Shown here: positions 15,527 to 23,952 of the stretch, in pieces
Position numbering within the stretch: the first letter of the stretch is position 1
How the letters are laid out: every line of letters starts with the position of its first letter
Origin: Cloacimonetes bacterium UBA5835
Lineage (GTDB): Bacteria > Cloacimonadota > Cloacimonadia > Cloacimonadales > Cloacimonadaceae
NCBI GenBank assembly: GCA_002432865.1
Contig: DJGX01000047.1
Coordinates: forward strand, 1 to 27,098
Direction of reading: 5' to 3'
Length of the DNA stretch: 27,098 nucleotides
Made by a program: the position numbers and the translations under genes
The notes under the pieces: model-generated
What the model was told of the DNA's origin: nothing
Databases searched by the model: none
Seen by the model: only the letters and a program-made list of their open reading frames with translations

Positions 15527-17080
15527 TTAGAGAGGAATGTTGCCATGTTTTTTAGGAGGCAAACTTTCACTCTTAGTGCAAAGTATTTCCAAAGCATCTA
15601 TTAAGCGTTTCCGAGTTTCTGAAGGTACGATAACAGCATCCACATAACCACGCGAAGCAGCAACATAAGGATTATTGAACTGCTCTTCATAAATCTTTAT
15701 CATTTCCTGCCTTTTGGCTTCTTGATCTTCAGCAGAAGCGATTTCTTTCCGGAAAATAATATTTGCTGCACCTTGAGCACCCATAACAGCAATTTCAGCA
15801 GTGGGCCAAGCAAAAACCATATCTGCCCCTAAATGTCTGCTACTCATAGCTATATAGCTTCCCCCATAGTCCTTTCTGGTAACCACTGTCAATTTGGGAA
15901 CCGTAGCTTCGGAATAACACCATAAAAGTTTGGCTCCGTGACGAATAATGCCATTCCATTCTTGATGCGTTCCCGGAAGGTAACCTGGCACATCCACAAA
16001 AGTGATTAGCGGAATATTGAAAGCATCACAAAAACGCACAAAACGCGTTGCTTTATCGGAAGCATCAATATCCAAACAACCGGCTAAGAAAGCTGGCTGA
16101 CTGGCTATGATGCCAATTGTCCTTCCATTTAAATGACTAAAACCAATAATCACATTTTGGGCATAATAATAGTGGGGCTCAAAAAAGATTCCATCATCAA
16201 CCACGCTATGAATCACATCCCGCATATCATAACTCATTTTAGGATCATCAGGAATAATGGAATCCAGCTCTGGACACAAACGCCCGGGATCATCATTTGT
16301 TTTTATCCGGGGTGGTTCTTCCATATTATTAGAAGGCAAATAGGACAGCAGCACTTTTATCTGTTCAATGGCATCGGCATCACTTTCACATGCAAAATGG
16401 GCATTTCCACTTTTGCTATTATGAGCCATTGCACCCCCCAAATCTTCCTGATTGGTATCTTCGCCAGTTACGGTACGAATTACATCAGGACCGGTAATAA
16501 ACATAAAGCTGGTATTCTTCACCATAAACACAAAGTCCGTCATTGCAGGAGAATAAACAGCTCCACCTGCACAGGGTCCCATAATTGCTGTTATTTGAGG
16601 AATTACACCACTGGCACGCGAATTACGGAAAAAGATATCTCCATAACCTTTTAGAGCATCAACTCCTTCTTGAATACGGGCTCCACCTGAATCTTGAATA
16701 CCAACTAAGGGGACTCCACTTTTTAAAGCCATATCCATAACTTTACAAATTTTGGCAGCATGCATTTCTCCCAAGGAACCCCCACGAGAAGTAAAATCCT
16801 GACTGAAGGCAAAAACCGGACGACCATCTACTAAACCATGACCAGTTATAACTCCGTCGGAAGGGATTTCTATTTTTTCCATTCCGAAATTATCGCAACG
16901 GTGCGAGACGAACATATCCAATTCCCGAAAAGTGCCTTCATCAAATAGGAGGTCTATACGTTCACGGGCAGTTAGTTTTCCCCCTTGCTTTTGTTTTGCA
17001 ACAGCTTTATCACCACCCATTTGGAGTATTTTCTTCTCTTTTTCCAGTAAGCCCTGGATCGCATCTTTTGTAGATTGCAT
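15527..17080 (-). CDS. mmdA: Methylmalonyl-CoA (de)carboxylase alpha / propionyl-CoA carboxylase beta, transcarboxylase 12S type
   Basis: The protein moves a carboxyl group between biotin and propionyl-CoA/methylmalonyl-CoA. Both crotonase-like halves are visible: QDSGGARIQEGVDALKGYG and GPCAGGAVYSPAMTDF in the N-terminal half, which hold CoA and one oxyanion hole, and SRHLGADMVFAWP with MGAQGAANIIF in the C-terminal half for biotin. Length (517) is normal. AGGAAA lies six bases before the ATG. It is first in an operon with the small subunit and the biotinylated OadA-like protein. In known anaerobes this trio serves the methylmalonyl-CoA route of propionate production or oxidation. Specificity for propionyl-CoA over other acyl-CoAs is assumed from family. 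Confidence 0.92.
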   Translation of the reverse strand: MQSTKDAIQGLLEKEKKILQMGGDKAVAKQKQGGKLTARERIDLLFDEGTFRELDMFVSHRCDNFGMEKIEIPSDGVITGHGLVDGRPVFAFSQDFTSRGGSLGEMHAAKICKVMDMALKSGVPLVGIQDSGGARIQEGVDALKGYGDIFFRNSRASGVIPQITAIMGPCAGGAVYSPAMTDFVFMVKNTSFMFITGPDVIRTVTGEDTNQEDLGGAMAHNSKSGNAHFACESDADAIEQIKVLLSYLPSNNMEEPPRIKTNDDPGRLCPELDSIIPDDPKMSYDMRDVIHSVVDDGIFFEPHYYYAQNVIIGFSHLNGRTIGIIASQPAFLAGCLDIDASDKATRFVRFCDAFNIPLITFVDVPGYLPGTHQEWNGIIRHGAKLLWCYSEATVPKLTVVTRKDYGGSYIAMSSRHLGADMVFAWPTAEIAVMGAQGAANIIFRKEIASAEDQEAKRQEMIKIYEEQFNNPYVAASRGYVDAVIVPSETRKRLIDALEILCTKSESLPPKKHGNIPL

Positions 17081-17169
17081 TAGATTTCCTCACTGTGTAT
17101 ATAATAATTAATCGAAAATAAAAAACAAATTGCTTTTACTACCCTTGTTAATAGGGATAGAGTATAAAT

Positions 17170-17187
17170 TTACATTGTGTTCTCCTT
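17170..17187 (-). other. Start-stop codon pair with a strong ribosome site in the mmdA leader
   Basis: On the minus strand AAGGAGA (17187-17181) is followed five bases later by ATG immediately followed by TAA. It lies about 90 bases before the mmdA start. It may be a chance remnant or a leader element. Confidence 0.3.
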
Positions 17188-17373
17188 CTAGTGCATTATT
17201 TTTTTAGTGGATACAGTGCTTTGTTGATGGCAACTATAATCCTATAGTATTTATAGCTATTTTGCCTTTTTCTCATAGAGCTTTTTTTTGTCAAATCAAA
17301 TTTATGTAAAACCTGTAAGTTGATATCTATGCATACTCTACCCAAATATCTATAAAGTAATCTAAAATGAATG

Positions 17374-17424
17374 GGAAGCTTCATAACTTGGCTGCAAAAA
17401 GAGCGATGAGGACATCGATCTTCC
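17374..17424 (+). repeat. GGAAGCTT-type repeat with variable hairpin, copy 2
   Basis: The first 24 bases match 6633-6656 at 20 positions; a CGATG-AGGA-CATCG hairpin and TCTTCC follow. It lies in the 449-base gap between the divergent mmdA and helicase genes. The rest of that gap (17081-17529) has no gene I can support; a 77-codon frame across it reads through this repeat and shows no family features. Confidence 0.5.
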
Positions 17425-17466
17425 GACATTATAGCAGCAGAATATGGTTTTTATCGTTTTTTTCAT

Positions 17467-17496
17467 TTGACAGAATTGACTATATTATCCTATATG
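17467..17496 (+). promoter_or_regulatory. Candidate promoter of the SNF2 helicase gene
   Basis: A consensus -35 box TTGACA (17467-17472) is followed after 18 bases by TATATG (17491-17496), 34 bases before the start codon. A weak ribosome site AAGGA (17513-17517) lies 12 bases before the ATG, which is longer than usual. Confidence 0.55.
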
Positions 17497-17529
17497 AATT
17501 AATTAATATTAAAAGGACTGAATAAATCG

Positions 17530-20500
17530 ATGGCTCGTCTTTTTGCAAAGGACTATCACAACAAATCTACCAGCTGGTATTTCAATCAGGCAGTTATTGT
17601 TCTGGAAAAAGATGATTTATGGTTTTGGAAAACCCGTAATGAAGAGGGAAACTATCAAATTCGCTTTTTTCCGGTTCCCCAGAAAAGAGAATATTTTACT
17701 GAATATGTAGATATTGTTTTCAATCCGGAAACCGAGCTGATAATTTCTCATAATTGTTCTCAGTGTAATACTGATGAATCCTGTCGTCATTATCTATCTG
17801 TTTTACGCTATGCTTATCTTTATTTAAGCACGCGTATTTTTGAAGAAGACACAGTTGAGACCTGTGATGGTAATGCCTTAGCAGGAGATGAATTATGGCT
17901 AAATCTTGCTCGCAATGCAAAACTCTATGTGGAAGGAATTTACAATCCCGAAACGGATAAAATCCGGTTTTACCATAATGAACTTAGTCCCTTGGACCCA
18001 GTTTTAATTGGCAAATTATATGCTCAAGAAGAGATAACAGATATTTCTGAAAGGCAAGTTGAATATTATCTTTCCAATTTAAGTGCCTTTTGGGATGAAG
18101 AACTGAATCTTTTTAGCTTTTTAAACAAAAACCGAGCGGCCTATAGTCGTAAAAGCAAATTTTGGTCTATATATAAAAAAGATTTTGCTGCAGCACTTTT
18201 AATAATGCAAAAATGTCGCACTCGTTTTATCGTTAAAGAAACCGGAGAGGAGCTTATTTTTCAGGAACAGACCTATCCGCTTGCTTTAAGGATTGAACCT
18301 GCTGGAACTAATAACTATTCTTTGAGAGCAGTAGTTGTAGATGAACTTTCAGTATGGTTTACCGGAAATCCTAGCTGGCTATTTTTTCGTAATCGGATTT
18401 ATAAAATTTATCTACCTTTTCGCAAAGAAGTGGTCGATAATATTTTTAGCAGCGGAGAAATACTTAGTACTCGGGATTTAGTTTATTATCGTTGTATTGT
18501 TCATCGCGAACTTCACGAGCAGAATATATACCTTGATTTTGAGGATAGTATAGTTCTTCCAGAAATTGTTGATGAGACACCTCTAAAGCGATTACATATC
18601 AAAAAATTGGGCGATAAAGTTCTGGTTGGAGGTTCTTTAGCTTTTTCCGGCGAACGAGAAATCCCTCTTTCCGTGTTGCGTTTTCAAAAACCTCTAATTC
18701 ATTCCAAATATGTTTCTCCTGCAGGTGAAGGCAATGCTTGGTTTCATCTTTCACCTGAACTTTATGAAAAAACACAGGAATTGCTTGAAAAACTTCCTGA
18801 ACCGGAATTAAACCGTCTGGAAGAATATGCTGAACTCGTTTTTAGTGGTGAAGAAAGAATTGAACAGCTACGAACTGCTATTTTTAATCTTAGTGACGAA
18901 GATTGGGATATTCAAATTGATCCTGAACTGCAAAATTACTTCATTTCTAAAATCCCTCTGCAGGTGGAAATTATTGCCCGTACAGATGAAGATATTGATT
19001 GGTTTACTTATGAAGTGCGTTATCGCTATCGAGATTTAAATTTCACGCACGAAGAGTTGAAACGATTTTTCCGCAGTAAAGAGGAATTTTTGCATACTGC
19101 AGAAGGCAGAATTGTGTTTATCAGCAATCCCCAGGTTTTTTATGAAGTGGAAGAACTCATTTCTCACAGTGAACAGAAAGCGGATAAAGTATATCGTTCT
19201 AGATTGATGAATCTGCCATATTATTTAAGACTGCGCGAAGAAAATCCCGCTTTTCGAATGTTGGGAGATGAATGGCTGGAAGGACTTTATGATGCCTTAC
19301 TAAATAGACATTTAAAAACTTTTGAATCCTTACCCTTATATTTACAGACAGTATTGCGTGGTTATCAAAAAGCAGGTGTTGCCTGGATTAAGATGTTGGC
19401 ACATTATCACTTAAATGGTATTCTTGCCGATGAAATGGGTTTAGGAAAAACCATTCAAGCCCTCTCGGCTATTTTATCTACAACTGCCGGAAAGGTTTCC
19501 CTGGTTATTTGTCCCAAAACATTACTTTACAACTGGGCTGCTGAAATCGATAAATTCCATACTAATATCCCTTATGCCATTGTGGATGGTAACAAAGAAA
19601 CCCGCATTGAAATTCTCTCCAATCCTAATGTTCGACTCTTTATTATGAGTTATTCTATGGTTTTGGGAGATATTGCTTATCTGAAGAATATGGAGTTTGA
19701 ATGGATTGTTCTGGATGAGGCACAGAACATCAAAAATGTTTCCGCACAACGCACTTCTGCTATTAAAAAACTGAACAGCAAACACCGCTTGGCTCTAACA
19801 GGAACCCCTATCGAAAATAATCTAACCGAGCTTTGGTCTATCTTTGATTTTCTGAATCCAGGTTATTTAGGTACCCTGAATAAATTTAAGCAGAATTATC
19901 TTCCTGCAGAAGGAGAAATAAAAGCCCGGCTTTCTTTACAAAAAATGGTTGCTCCTTTCTTACTGCGTAGAGTGAAAAAAGAAGTTTTATTGGAACTTCC
20001 CGATAAACAGGAACAAATATCTTGGTGTAAACTAAATACTCTACAAGAAAAACTATACCTGCAAATCTTGGATATGGTGCATAAAAAACTTCTGCCCGAA
20101 GGCCAAGAAATGCAAAGCTATATTCATATCTTAGCAGCACTTACAAAGCTTCGCCAAGTTTGCAATCACCCCCATCTTGCCAATAGTGACATATTAGCAG
20201 AACTGGAAGCATCTTCCAAATTGGAACAACTTTTGGAATTGGTAACCGAAGCGACAAATGCAGGACATAAGGTCTTGGTTTTCAGTCAGTTTGTACAAAT
20301 GCTATCTATTATTCGCAAGGTTTTTGATGCCCATTCCTTATCCTATAGTTATTTGGATGGTCAAACGAAAGATAGAGTTACCCCAATTAAACGCTTTGAA
20401 ACTAATCCTGATATCAAACTCTTTCTTATTTCTTTGAAAGCAGGAGGTACCGGCCTAAATCTAACCGCTGCCGATACAGTTATTTTGTATGATCCCTGGT

Positions 20501-20727
20501 GGAATCCTATGGTGGAAAATCAAGCAATTGATAGAACTCATAGAATTGGCCAAACCCAAAAAGTTCAGGTTTTTCGTTTAATCACCAAAGGCACCGTAGA
20601 AGAAAAAATATTACAGCTACAGGAAAGTAAACGCGAACTCTTTGATACCGTTATTGAGGGCGGACAGAATATGATAAAGGCTATGACAAAAGAAGATATA
20701 AAATCGCTTTTCAGTTACTCAGGATGA
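17530..20727 (+). CDS. SNF2/Rad54-family DNA-dependent ATPase with SWIM-like zinc finger
   Basis: This 1065-residue protein should use ATP to move along or remodel protein-DNA or RNA polymerase complexes. The N-terminal part has a SWIM-like metal site (C76, C79, C85, H87), followed by a long region of unclear fold. The SNF2 ATPase begins near 615: ADEMGLGKT (633-641, Walker A Lys640), DEAQ (729-732) and LTGTPIENNLTELWS. The second helicase lobe has VFSQFVQML, LISLKAGGTGLNLT, DPWWNPMVENQA and the arginine-finger motif DRTHRIGQ (1001-1008). All motifs are intact. Bacterial relatives of this layout are common, usually without known targets. It stands alone and points toward a convergent, repeat-filled gap. 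Confidence 0.93.
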   Translation: MARLFAKDYHNKSTSWYFNQAVIVLEKDDLWFWKTRNEEGNYQIRFFPVPQKREYFTEYVDIVFNPETELIISHNCSQCNTDESCRHYLSVLRYAYLYLSTRIFEEDTVETCDGNALAGDELWLNLARNAKLYVEGIYNPETDKIRFYHNELSPLDPVLIGKLYAQEEITDISERQVEYYLSNLSAFWDEELNLFSFLNKNRAAYSRKSKFWSIYKKDFAAALLIMQKCRTRFIVKETGEELIFQEQTYPLALRIEPAGTNNYSLRAVVVDELSVWFTGNPSWLFFRNRIYKIYLPFRKEVVDNIFSSGEILSTRDLVYYRCIVHRELHEQNIYLDFEDSIVLPEIVDETPLKRLHIKKLGDKVLVGGSLAFSGEREIPLSVLRFQKPLIHSKYVSPAGEGNAWFHLSPELYEKTQELLEKLPEPELNRLEEYAELVFSGEERIEQLRTAIFNLSDEDWDIQIDPELQNYFISKIPLQVEIIARTDEDIDWFTYEVRYRYRDLNFTHEELKRFFRSKEEFLHTAEGRIVFISNPQVFYEVEELISHSEQKADKVYRSRLMNLPYYLRLREENPAFRMLGDEWLEGLYDALLNRHLKTFESLPLYLQTVLRGYQKAGVAWIKMLAHYHLNGILADEMGLGKTIQALSAILSTTAGKVSLVICPKTLLYNWAAEIDKFHTNIPYAIVDGNKETRIEILSNPNVRLFIMSYSMVLGDIAYLKNMEFEWIVLDEAQNIKNVSAQRTSAIKKLNSKHRLALTGTPIENNLTELWSIFDFLNPGYLGTLNKFKQNYLPAEGEIKARLSLQKMVAPFLLRRVKKEVLLELPDKQEQISWCKLNTLQEKLYLQILDMVHKKLLPEGQEMQSYIHILAALTKLRQVCNHPHLANSDILAELEASSKLEQLLELVTEATNAGHKVLVFSQFVQMLSIIRKVFDAHSLSYSYLDGQTKDRVTPIKRFETNPDIKLFLISLKAGGTGLNLTAADTVILYDPWWNPMVENQAIDRTHRIGQTQKVQVFRLITKGTVEEKILQLQESKRELFDTVIEGGQNMIKAMTKEDIKSLFSYSG

Positions 20728-20865
20728 AGAAGGTAGAATTACAGGTTCAGTGAATCCTCTTTGTGGAATGGAAGTAGAGAAGGTTAAAGATAAGGGGAAA
20801 AAGTGGAAAAGTTAGACCCAAGACGAACATCGTATAATAGATAGATAATAAAAGTCATAAGTTAT

Positions 20866-20916
20866 TGTGTAGCAGGAGCTCCGCATTTTGTGTAGTCAGA
20901 GCTCGCTGAAGCTCTG
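20866..20916 (+). repeat. Two TGTGTAG-led hairpins
   Basis: TGTGTAG (20866-20872) leads into a GGAG/CTCC palindrome and GCATT. TGTGTAG (20889-20895) leads into CAGAGCT-CGCTGA-AGCTCTG (20897-20916) and GCATT. Bases 20728-20865 before them hold no gene I can support. Confidence 0.6.
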
Positions 20917-20939
20917 CATTCTTTCAGTTATTATTTTTT

Positions 20940-21014
20940 GCGGAGGAACGGCGTCCTCCGTCTACACATCAAAATCCTAAAATCCTCAAACCCTTGTTTC
21001 TGAAACTCAAATCT
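20940..21014. repeat. Hairpin plus AATCCT repeat unit, copy 1
   Basis: CGGAGGA and TCCTCCG (20941-20960) pair around ACGGCG; then CTACACA and the AATCCT-rich block follow to CTCAAATCTG. It is almost identical to 21139-21214. On the opposite strand the hairpin is again led by TGTGTAG. Confidence 0.75.
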
Positions 21015-21052
21015 GTGCGAAATATCTTCAGTGTTTTCGGTGGCTTATAAAC

Positions 21053-21127
21053 AAATCCTCTTAATCCTAAAATCCTTAAATCCTTGTTTCTAAAACTCAA
21101 ATCTGCGTAATCTGCGAAATCTGTGAG
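21053..21127 (+). repeat. AATCCT repeat followed by 9-base AATCTGCG repeats
   Basis: The block carries the same AATCCT series and TTGTTTCTAAAACTC as its neighbours, then AATCTGCGT, AATCTGCGA and AATCTGTGA. It lies between two hairpin units, 199 bases apart, in the helicase/lplA gap. Confidence 0.65.
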
Positions 21128-21138
21128 AGATAAAAAAA

Positions 21139-21241
21139 GCGGAGGAACGGCGTCCTCCGTCTACACATCAAAATCCTCTAAATCCTCAAACCCTTGTTTC
21201 TAAAACTCAAATCTGCGTAATCTGCGAAATCTGCGTGAGAA
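21139..21241. repeat. Hairpin plus AATCCT repeat unit, copy 2
   Basis: The second copy of the 20940 unit has the same CGGAGGA/TCCTCCG hairpin and ends in AATCTGCGT, AATCTGCGA, AATCTGCGT. It stops about five bases before the lplA stop codon. Confidence 0.75.
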
Positions 21242-21245
21242 AAAA

Positions 21246-22226
21246 TTAGAACATAGCGCTAAGCAACTCATCCAGATTTACTTCGCCGAAGTAGCTTTGA
21301 TAGTCCATTTGTTGTAGCACTTTTGTCACAGTATCAGGTTTATGTTCAATTCCGCGGAGAGCGTTTTCCAGTTCGCTGATTTCGCGGTTGGTAAAGAAAT
21401 CACCGTAAATACTCACTTCTTCTATAATTCCCTTATTCACATAAAGGAAAAATTCAATCACACCAGCTTGAGTCTTAATAGAATGGGATAAATTATAGCG
21501 AGGAGATTTTCCGAAATTCCATTGCCAAGTATCGTATTTACTATTCATCAGGGCTTGGATTTCTTCTTTATCTTTCAAGGATAGAAAGTAATCCTGAATT
21601 TCAGGATACATAATTTTCACTTTAGCTCTAATTAAAGTTACAAAATCTTGCAAAGAAAGCGGATAGGGAAGATGATCAGAAACATTGGTAACTCGTGCCT
21701 GCACAGATTTTACCGCTTTATCGTTAAATTTTTCTTCTCTAGGATTTAGAGCAGCGCTAAGATTGGTAATATTTGAACTGAAAAGGATGGTGCCATGTTG
21801 CAAGGTTTTTCCAAAGGCAACAGTTTTCGCGTTACCGGAAAACTTACAGCCATTAATAGTAAGGTCATTTCTGCCTTCCAAAATAGCAGGAACACCCAAA
21901 TCATGTAATATAGCTAAAATTGGTTTAGTATAGCGTTCAAAACTACGATTCATATCTCCATTTTCTTTCACCATAAATGAATAATTCAGGTTACCAGAAT
22001 CATGAAATACAGTTCCGCCACCGGTTAACCGACGCACTACTGGAATATTATGTTTAAGGACCCATTCATAATTAATTTCCGCCAAAGTATTTTGATGTTT
22101 TCCTACAATGATGCTGGAATCGTTAATATAGAGCAGAAATACATCCTCAGAAAAATCCCTTAGGATATATTCTTCGCAGGCAATATTAAAAGGAGCATAG
22201 TTGCTCGGGCTGAAGATAGAGAGCAT
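21246..22226 (-). CDS. lplA: Lipoate-protein ligase A
   Basis: LplA adenylates lipoate and attaches it to a lysine of 2-oxoacid dehydrogenase E2 or glycine-cleavage H proteins. The signature RRLTGGGTVFH (65-75), the following DSGNLNYSF, and the catalytic-lysine region NGCKFSGNAKT (Lys128) are all present. A C-terminal accessory domain follows, giving a normal length of 326 residues. GGAGG lies seven bases before the ATG, inside the end of pepF; the two genes are one base apart and should be co-transcribed. It suggests that the cell can scavenge lipoate. Confidence 0.93.
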   Translation of the reverse strand: MLSIFSPSNYAPFNIACEEYILRDFSEDVFLLYINDSSIIVGKHQNTLAEINYEWVLKHNIPVVRRLTGGGTVFHDSGNLNYSFMVKENGDMNRSFERYTKPILAILHDLGVPAILEGRNDLTINGCKFSGNAKTVAFGKTLQHGTILFSSNITNLSAALNPREEKFNDKAVKSVQARVTNVSDHLPYPLSLQDFVTLIRAKVKIMYPEIQDYFLSLKDKEEIQALMNSKYDTWQWNFGKSPRYNLSHSIKTQAGVIEFFLYVNKGIIEEVSIYGDFFTNREISELENALRGIEHKPDTVTKVLQQMDYQSYFGEVNLDELLSAMF

Positions 22227-22227
22227 T

Positions 22228-23949
22228 TTAATCCTCCAATTTTTCCAGTTCTTCTCTTACAAAATTCACCAGAGTATAAATTCTATCTTCAGAAAAGTCA
22301 AAAGAAATCCCTGCAGTTTTATAGATATCCTTTACGGATTTTGTATATCCGAGATTCAGAAAATCTTGATATTGCTGTAGTGCTTTTTGCTTATCCTGGC
22401 GATAATTCATATAGATAGAAAGCGCTCCCAATTGTGCCATTCCATATTCTATATAATAGAAAGGCACTTCAAAAATGTGGAGCTGTTGCGTCCACAGAAT
22501 TTTACGATAATTTTCCAGACCCGTCCAATCTACTCCCGCGGAAAAGCGTTTATTAATATCAACAAAGGCATCATATCTTTCCTTAACGCTATGTTCTGGA
22601 TGTAAATAAACCCAATGTTGCAAAGCGTCCACAGTCATACACCAAGGAAGAAAGCTTAATGTCCCTTCCAATTGATCGCGTTTTGCTTTTTTTAGATCTT
22701 CCGGATTGGAGTAAAATTCGTCCCAATAATCCATTGTTAAAAGTTCCATCGTCATTGAAGCCAATTCTGCCACTTCCGAAGGAGTTTCCAAATACTGAGC
22801 AATTTTGATATTTGCCATGGCAGCACTATGCATTGCATGTCCCGATTCGTGCAGTAAAGTAACAATATCATTATGAATTTTCACATAGTTCATAAAAATG
22901 AAAGAACTTGCCAGATTGTTAATCGAGCTGTTATAGCCCCCGGGAGCTTTGCCTTTACGGTTTTCCAAATCCAGTAGACCCGTATTTTTCATCTTTTCCA
23001 ATTGCATTGCATATTCAGGATTTACTTGATAGAGCACTTTCAGCGACTTATTGATAAATTCTTCCGTTGTTTCAAAGGGTTTTAAAATGCGCCCATCCAA
23101 GTCCACAGCAGTATCCCAAGGTCTTAATGTATCAAGTTTTAATGCCTCTTTTCTTTTTTTGCTTTGTTCCGCAATAAAAGGCATCACCACTTTCTCCACT
23201 GACTTATGAAAAGCAAAAAGTTCCTCTGGAGTATATGAAAACCGCCCCATCTCCTGATGCTTGAAATCACGATAATTGCTAAAATCAGCATTTACAGCAA
23301 TTTGATGACGCAAAGCAATCAGATCAGAATAGAGCTTATTCAGTTCTTCCTGTTTTTCAGCAAACATATTCATTCTCAGGCGCCATGCGTTTTCCCGTTT
23401 GTTTCTATCAGGATCTTTCAGATAAACGGAAAGTTGTGCCGGGGTCTTTTCTTCGCCTTCAAAAATAGCACTCATTTTGCTGACAATCCCGGCATATTTA
23501 TTTGCCAATTCCGATTCCTGAATCATCAAGGGGATATTTTCCTCGCGGAAAAGCTTTATATCATTACTAAATATTTGATTCAGCAAACTGTATTTTTTGG
23601 AGTCCAATTCTGTGCGGACAGGGCTTTCATAAAAACGCTTTTTAATTTTAAATTGATATGCCTCTGCGGGAGCATAAATATTGGCAAAATAATCGTTATA
23701 TGCTTGTTCTTTAGTTTCGTCATCGGCATTTACAGTCATTTTTATATAACGCCAGGATAGTTCATCTGCCATACATTTCAGCAGGTCAGAATATTTTAAT
23801 AACATAGTTTCCAAATTATCAATAGTGCTAACATCATGTTGCACAAGTTCTTCTAAGAATGCTTGAACTTGTTCCCAAGAAGAGACATCAAAATCCACAG
23901 GCAGATTTTCGTAGGGCATCTGCTTTAACTTTTCATCAGTTATGAACAT
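22228..23949 (-). CDS. pepF: M3-family oligoendopeptidase, PepF-like
   Basis: This zinc metallopeptidase should cut short peptides in the cytoplasm. The zinc motif HESGH (367-371, within LLHESGHAMHS) is intact, and EVAELASM further on supplies the third ligand region. Length (573) fits oligoendopeptidase F rather than the longer thimet type. There is no signal peptide. The gene begins three bases after the stop of the gerW-like gene and ends one base before lplA, so it is the middle of an operon. Its ATG lacks a clear ribosome site, so coupling to the upstream gene is likely. Confidence 0.92.
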   Translation of the reverse strand: MFITDEKLKQMPYENLPVDFDVSSWEQVQAFLEELVQHDVSTIDNLETMLLKYSDLLKCMADELSWRYIKMTVNADDETKEQAYNDYFANIYAPAEAYQFKIKKRFYESPVRTELDSKKYSLLNQIFSNDIKLFREENIPLMIQESELANKYAGIVSKMSAIFEGEEKTPAQLSVYLKDPDRNKRENAWRLRMNMFAEKQEELNKLYSDLIALRHQIAVNADFSNYRDFKHQEMGRFSYTPEELFAFHKSVEKVVMPFIAEQSKKRKEALKLDTLRPWDTAVDLDGRILKPFETTEEFINKSLKVLYQVNPEYAMQLEKMKNTGLLDLENRKGKAPGGYNSSINNLASSFIFMNYVKIHNDIVTLLHESGHAMHSAAMANIKIAQYLETPSEVAELASMTMELLTMDYWDEFYSNPEDLKKAKRDQLEGTLSFLPWCMTVDALQHWVYLHPEHSVKERYDAFVDINKRFSAGVDWTGLENYRKILWTQQLHIFEVPFYYIEYGMAQLGALSIYMNYRQDKQKALQQYQDFLNLGYTKSVKDIYKTAGISFDFSEDRIYTLVNFVREELEKLED

Positions 23950-23952
23950 TTC

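Noticed and set aside
16133..16654. 173-codon plus-strand frame inside mmdA
   Set aside because: It is antisense to a well-conserved enzyme and has no ribosome site or family features.
17196..17429. 77-codon minus-strand frame upstream of mmdA
   Set aside because: It crosses the GGAAGCTT hairpin repeat, has no ribosome site or family likeness, and has an odd composition.
20799..20817. Purine-rich tract AAAAGTGGAAAAGTT as the scar of another S23 element
   Set aside because: It is a single short low-complexity match with no partner repeat or S23 gene nearby.
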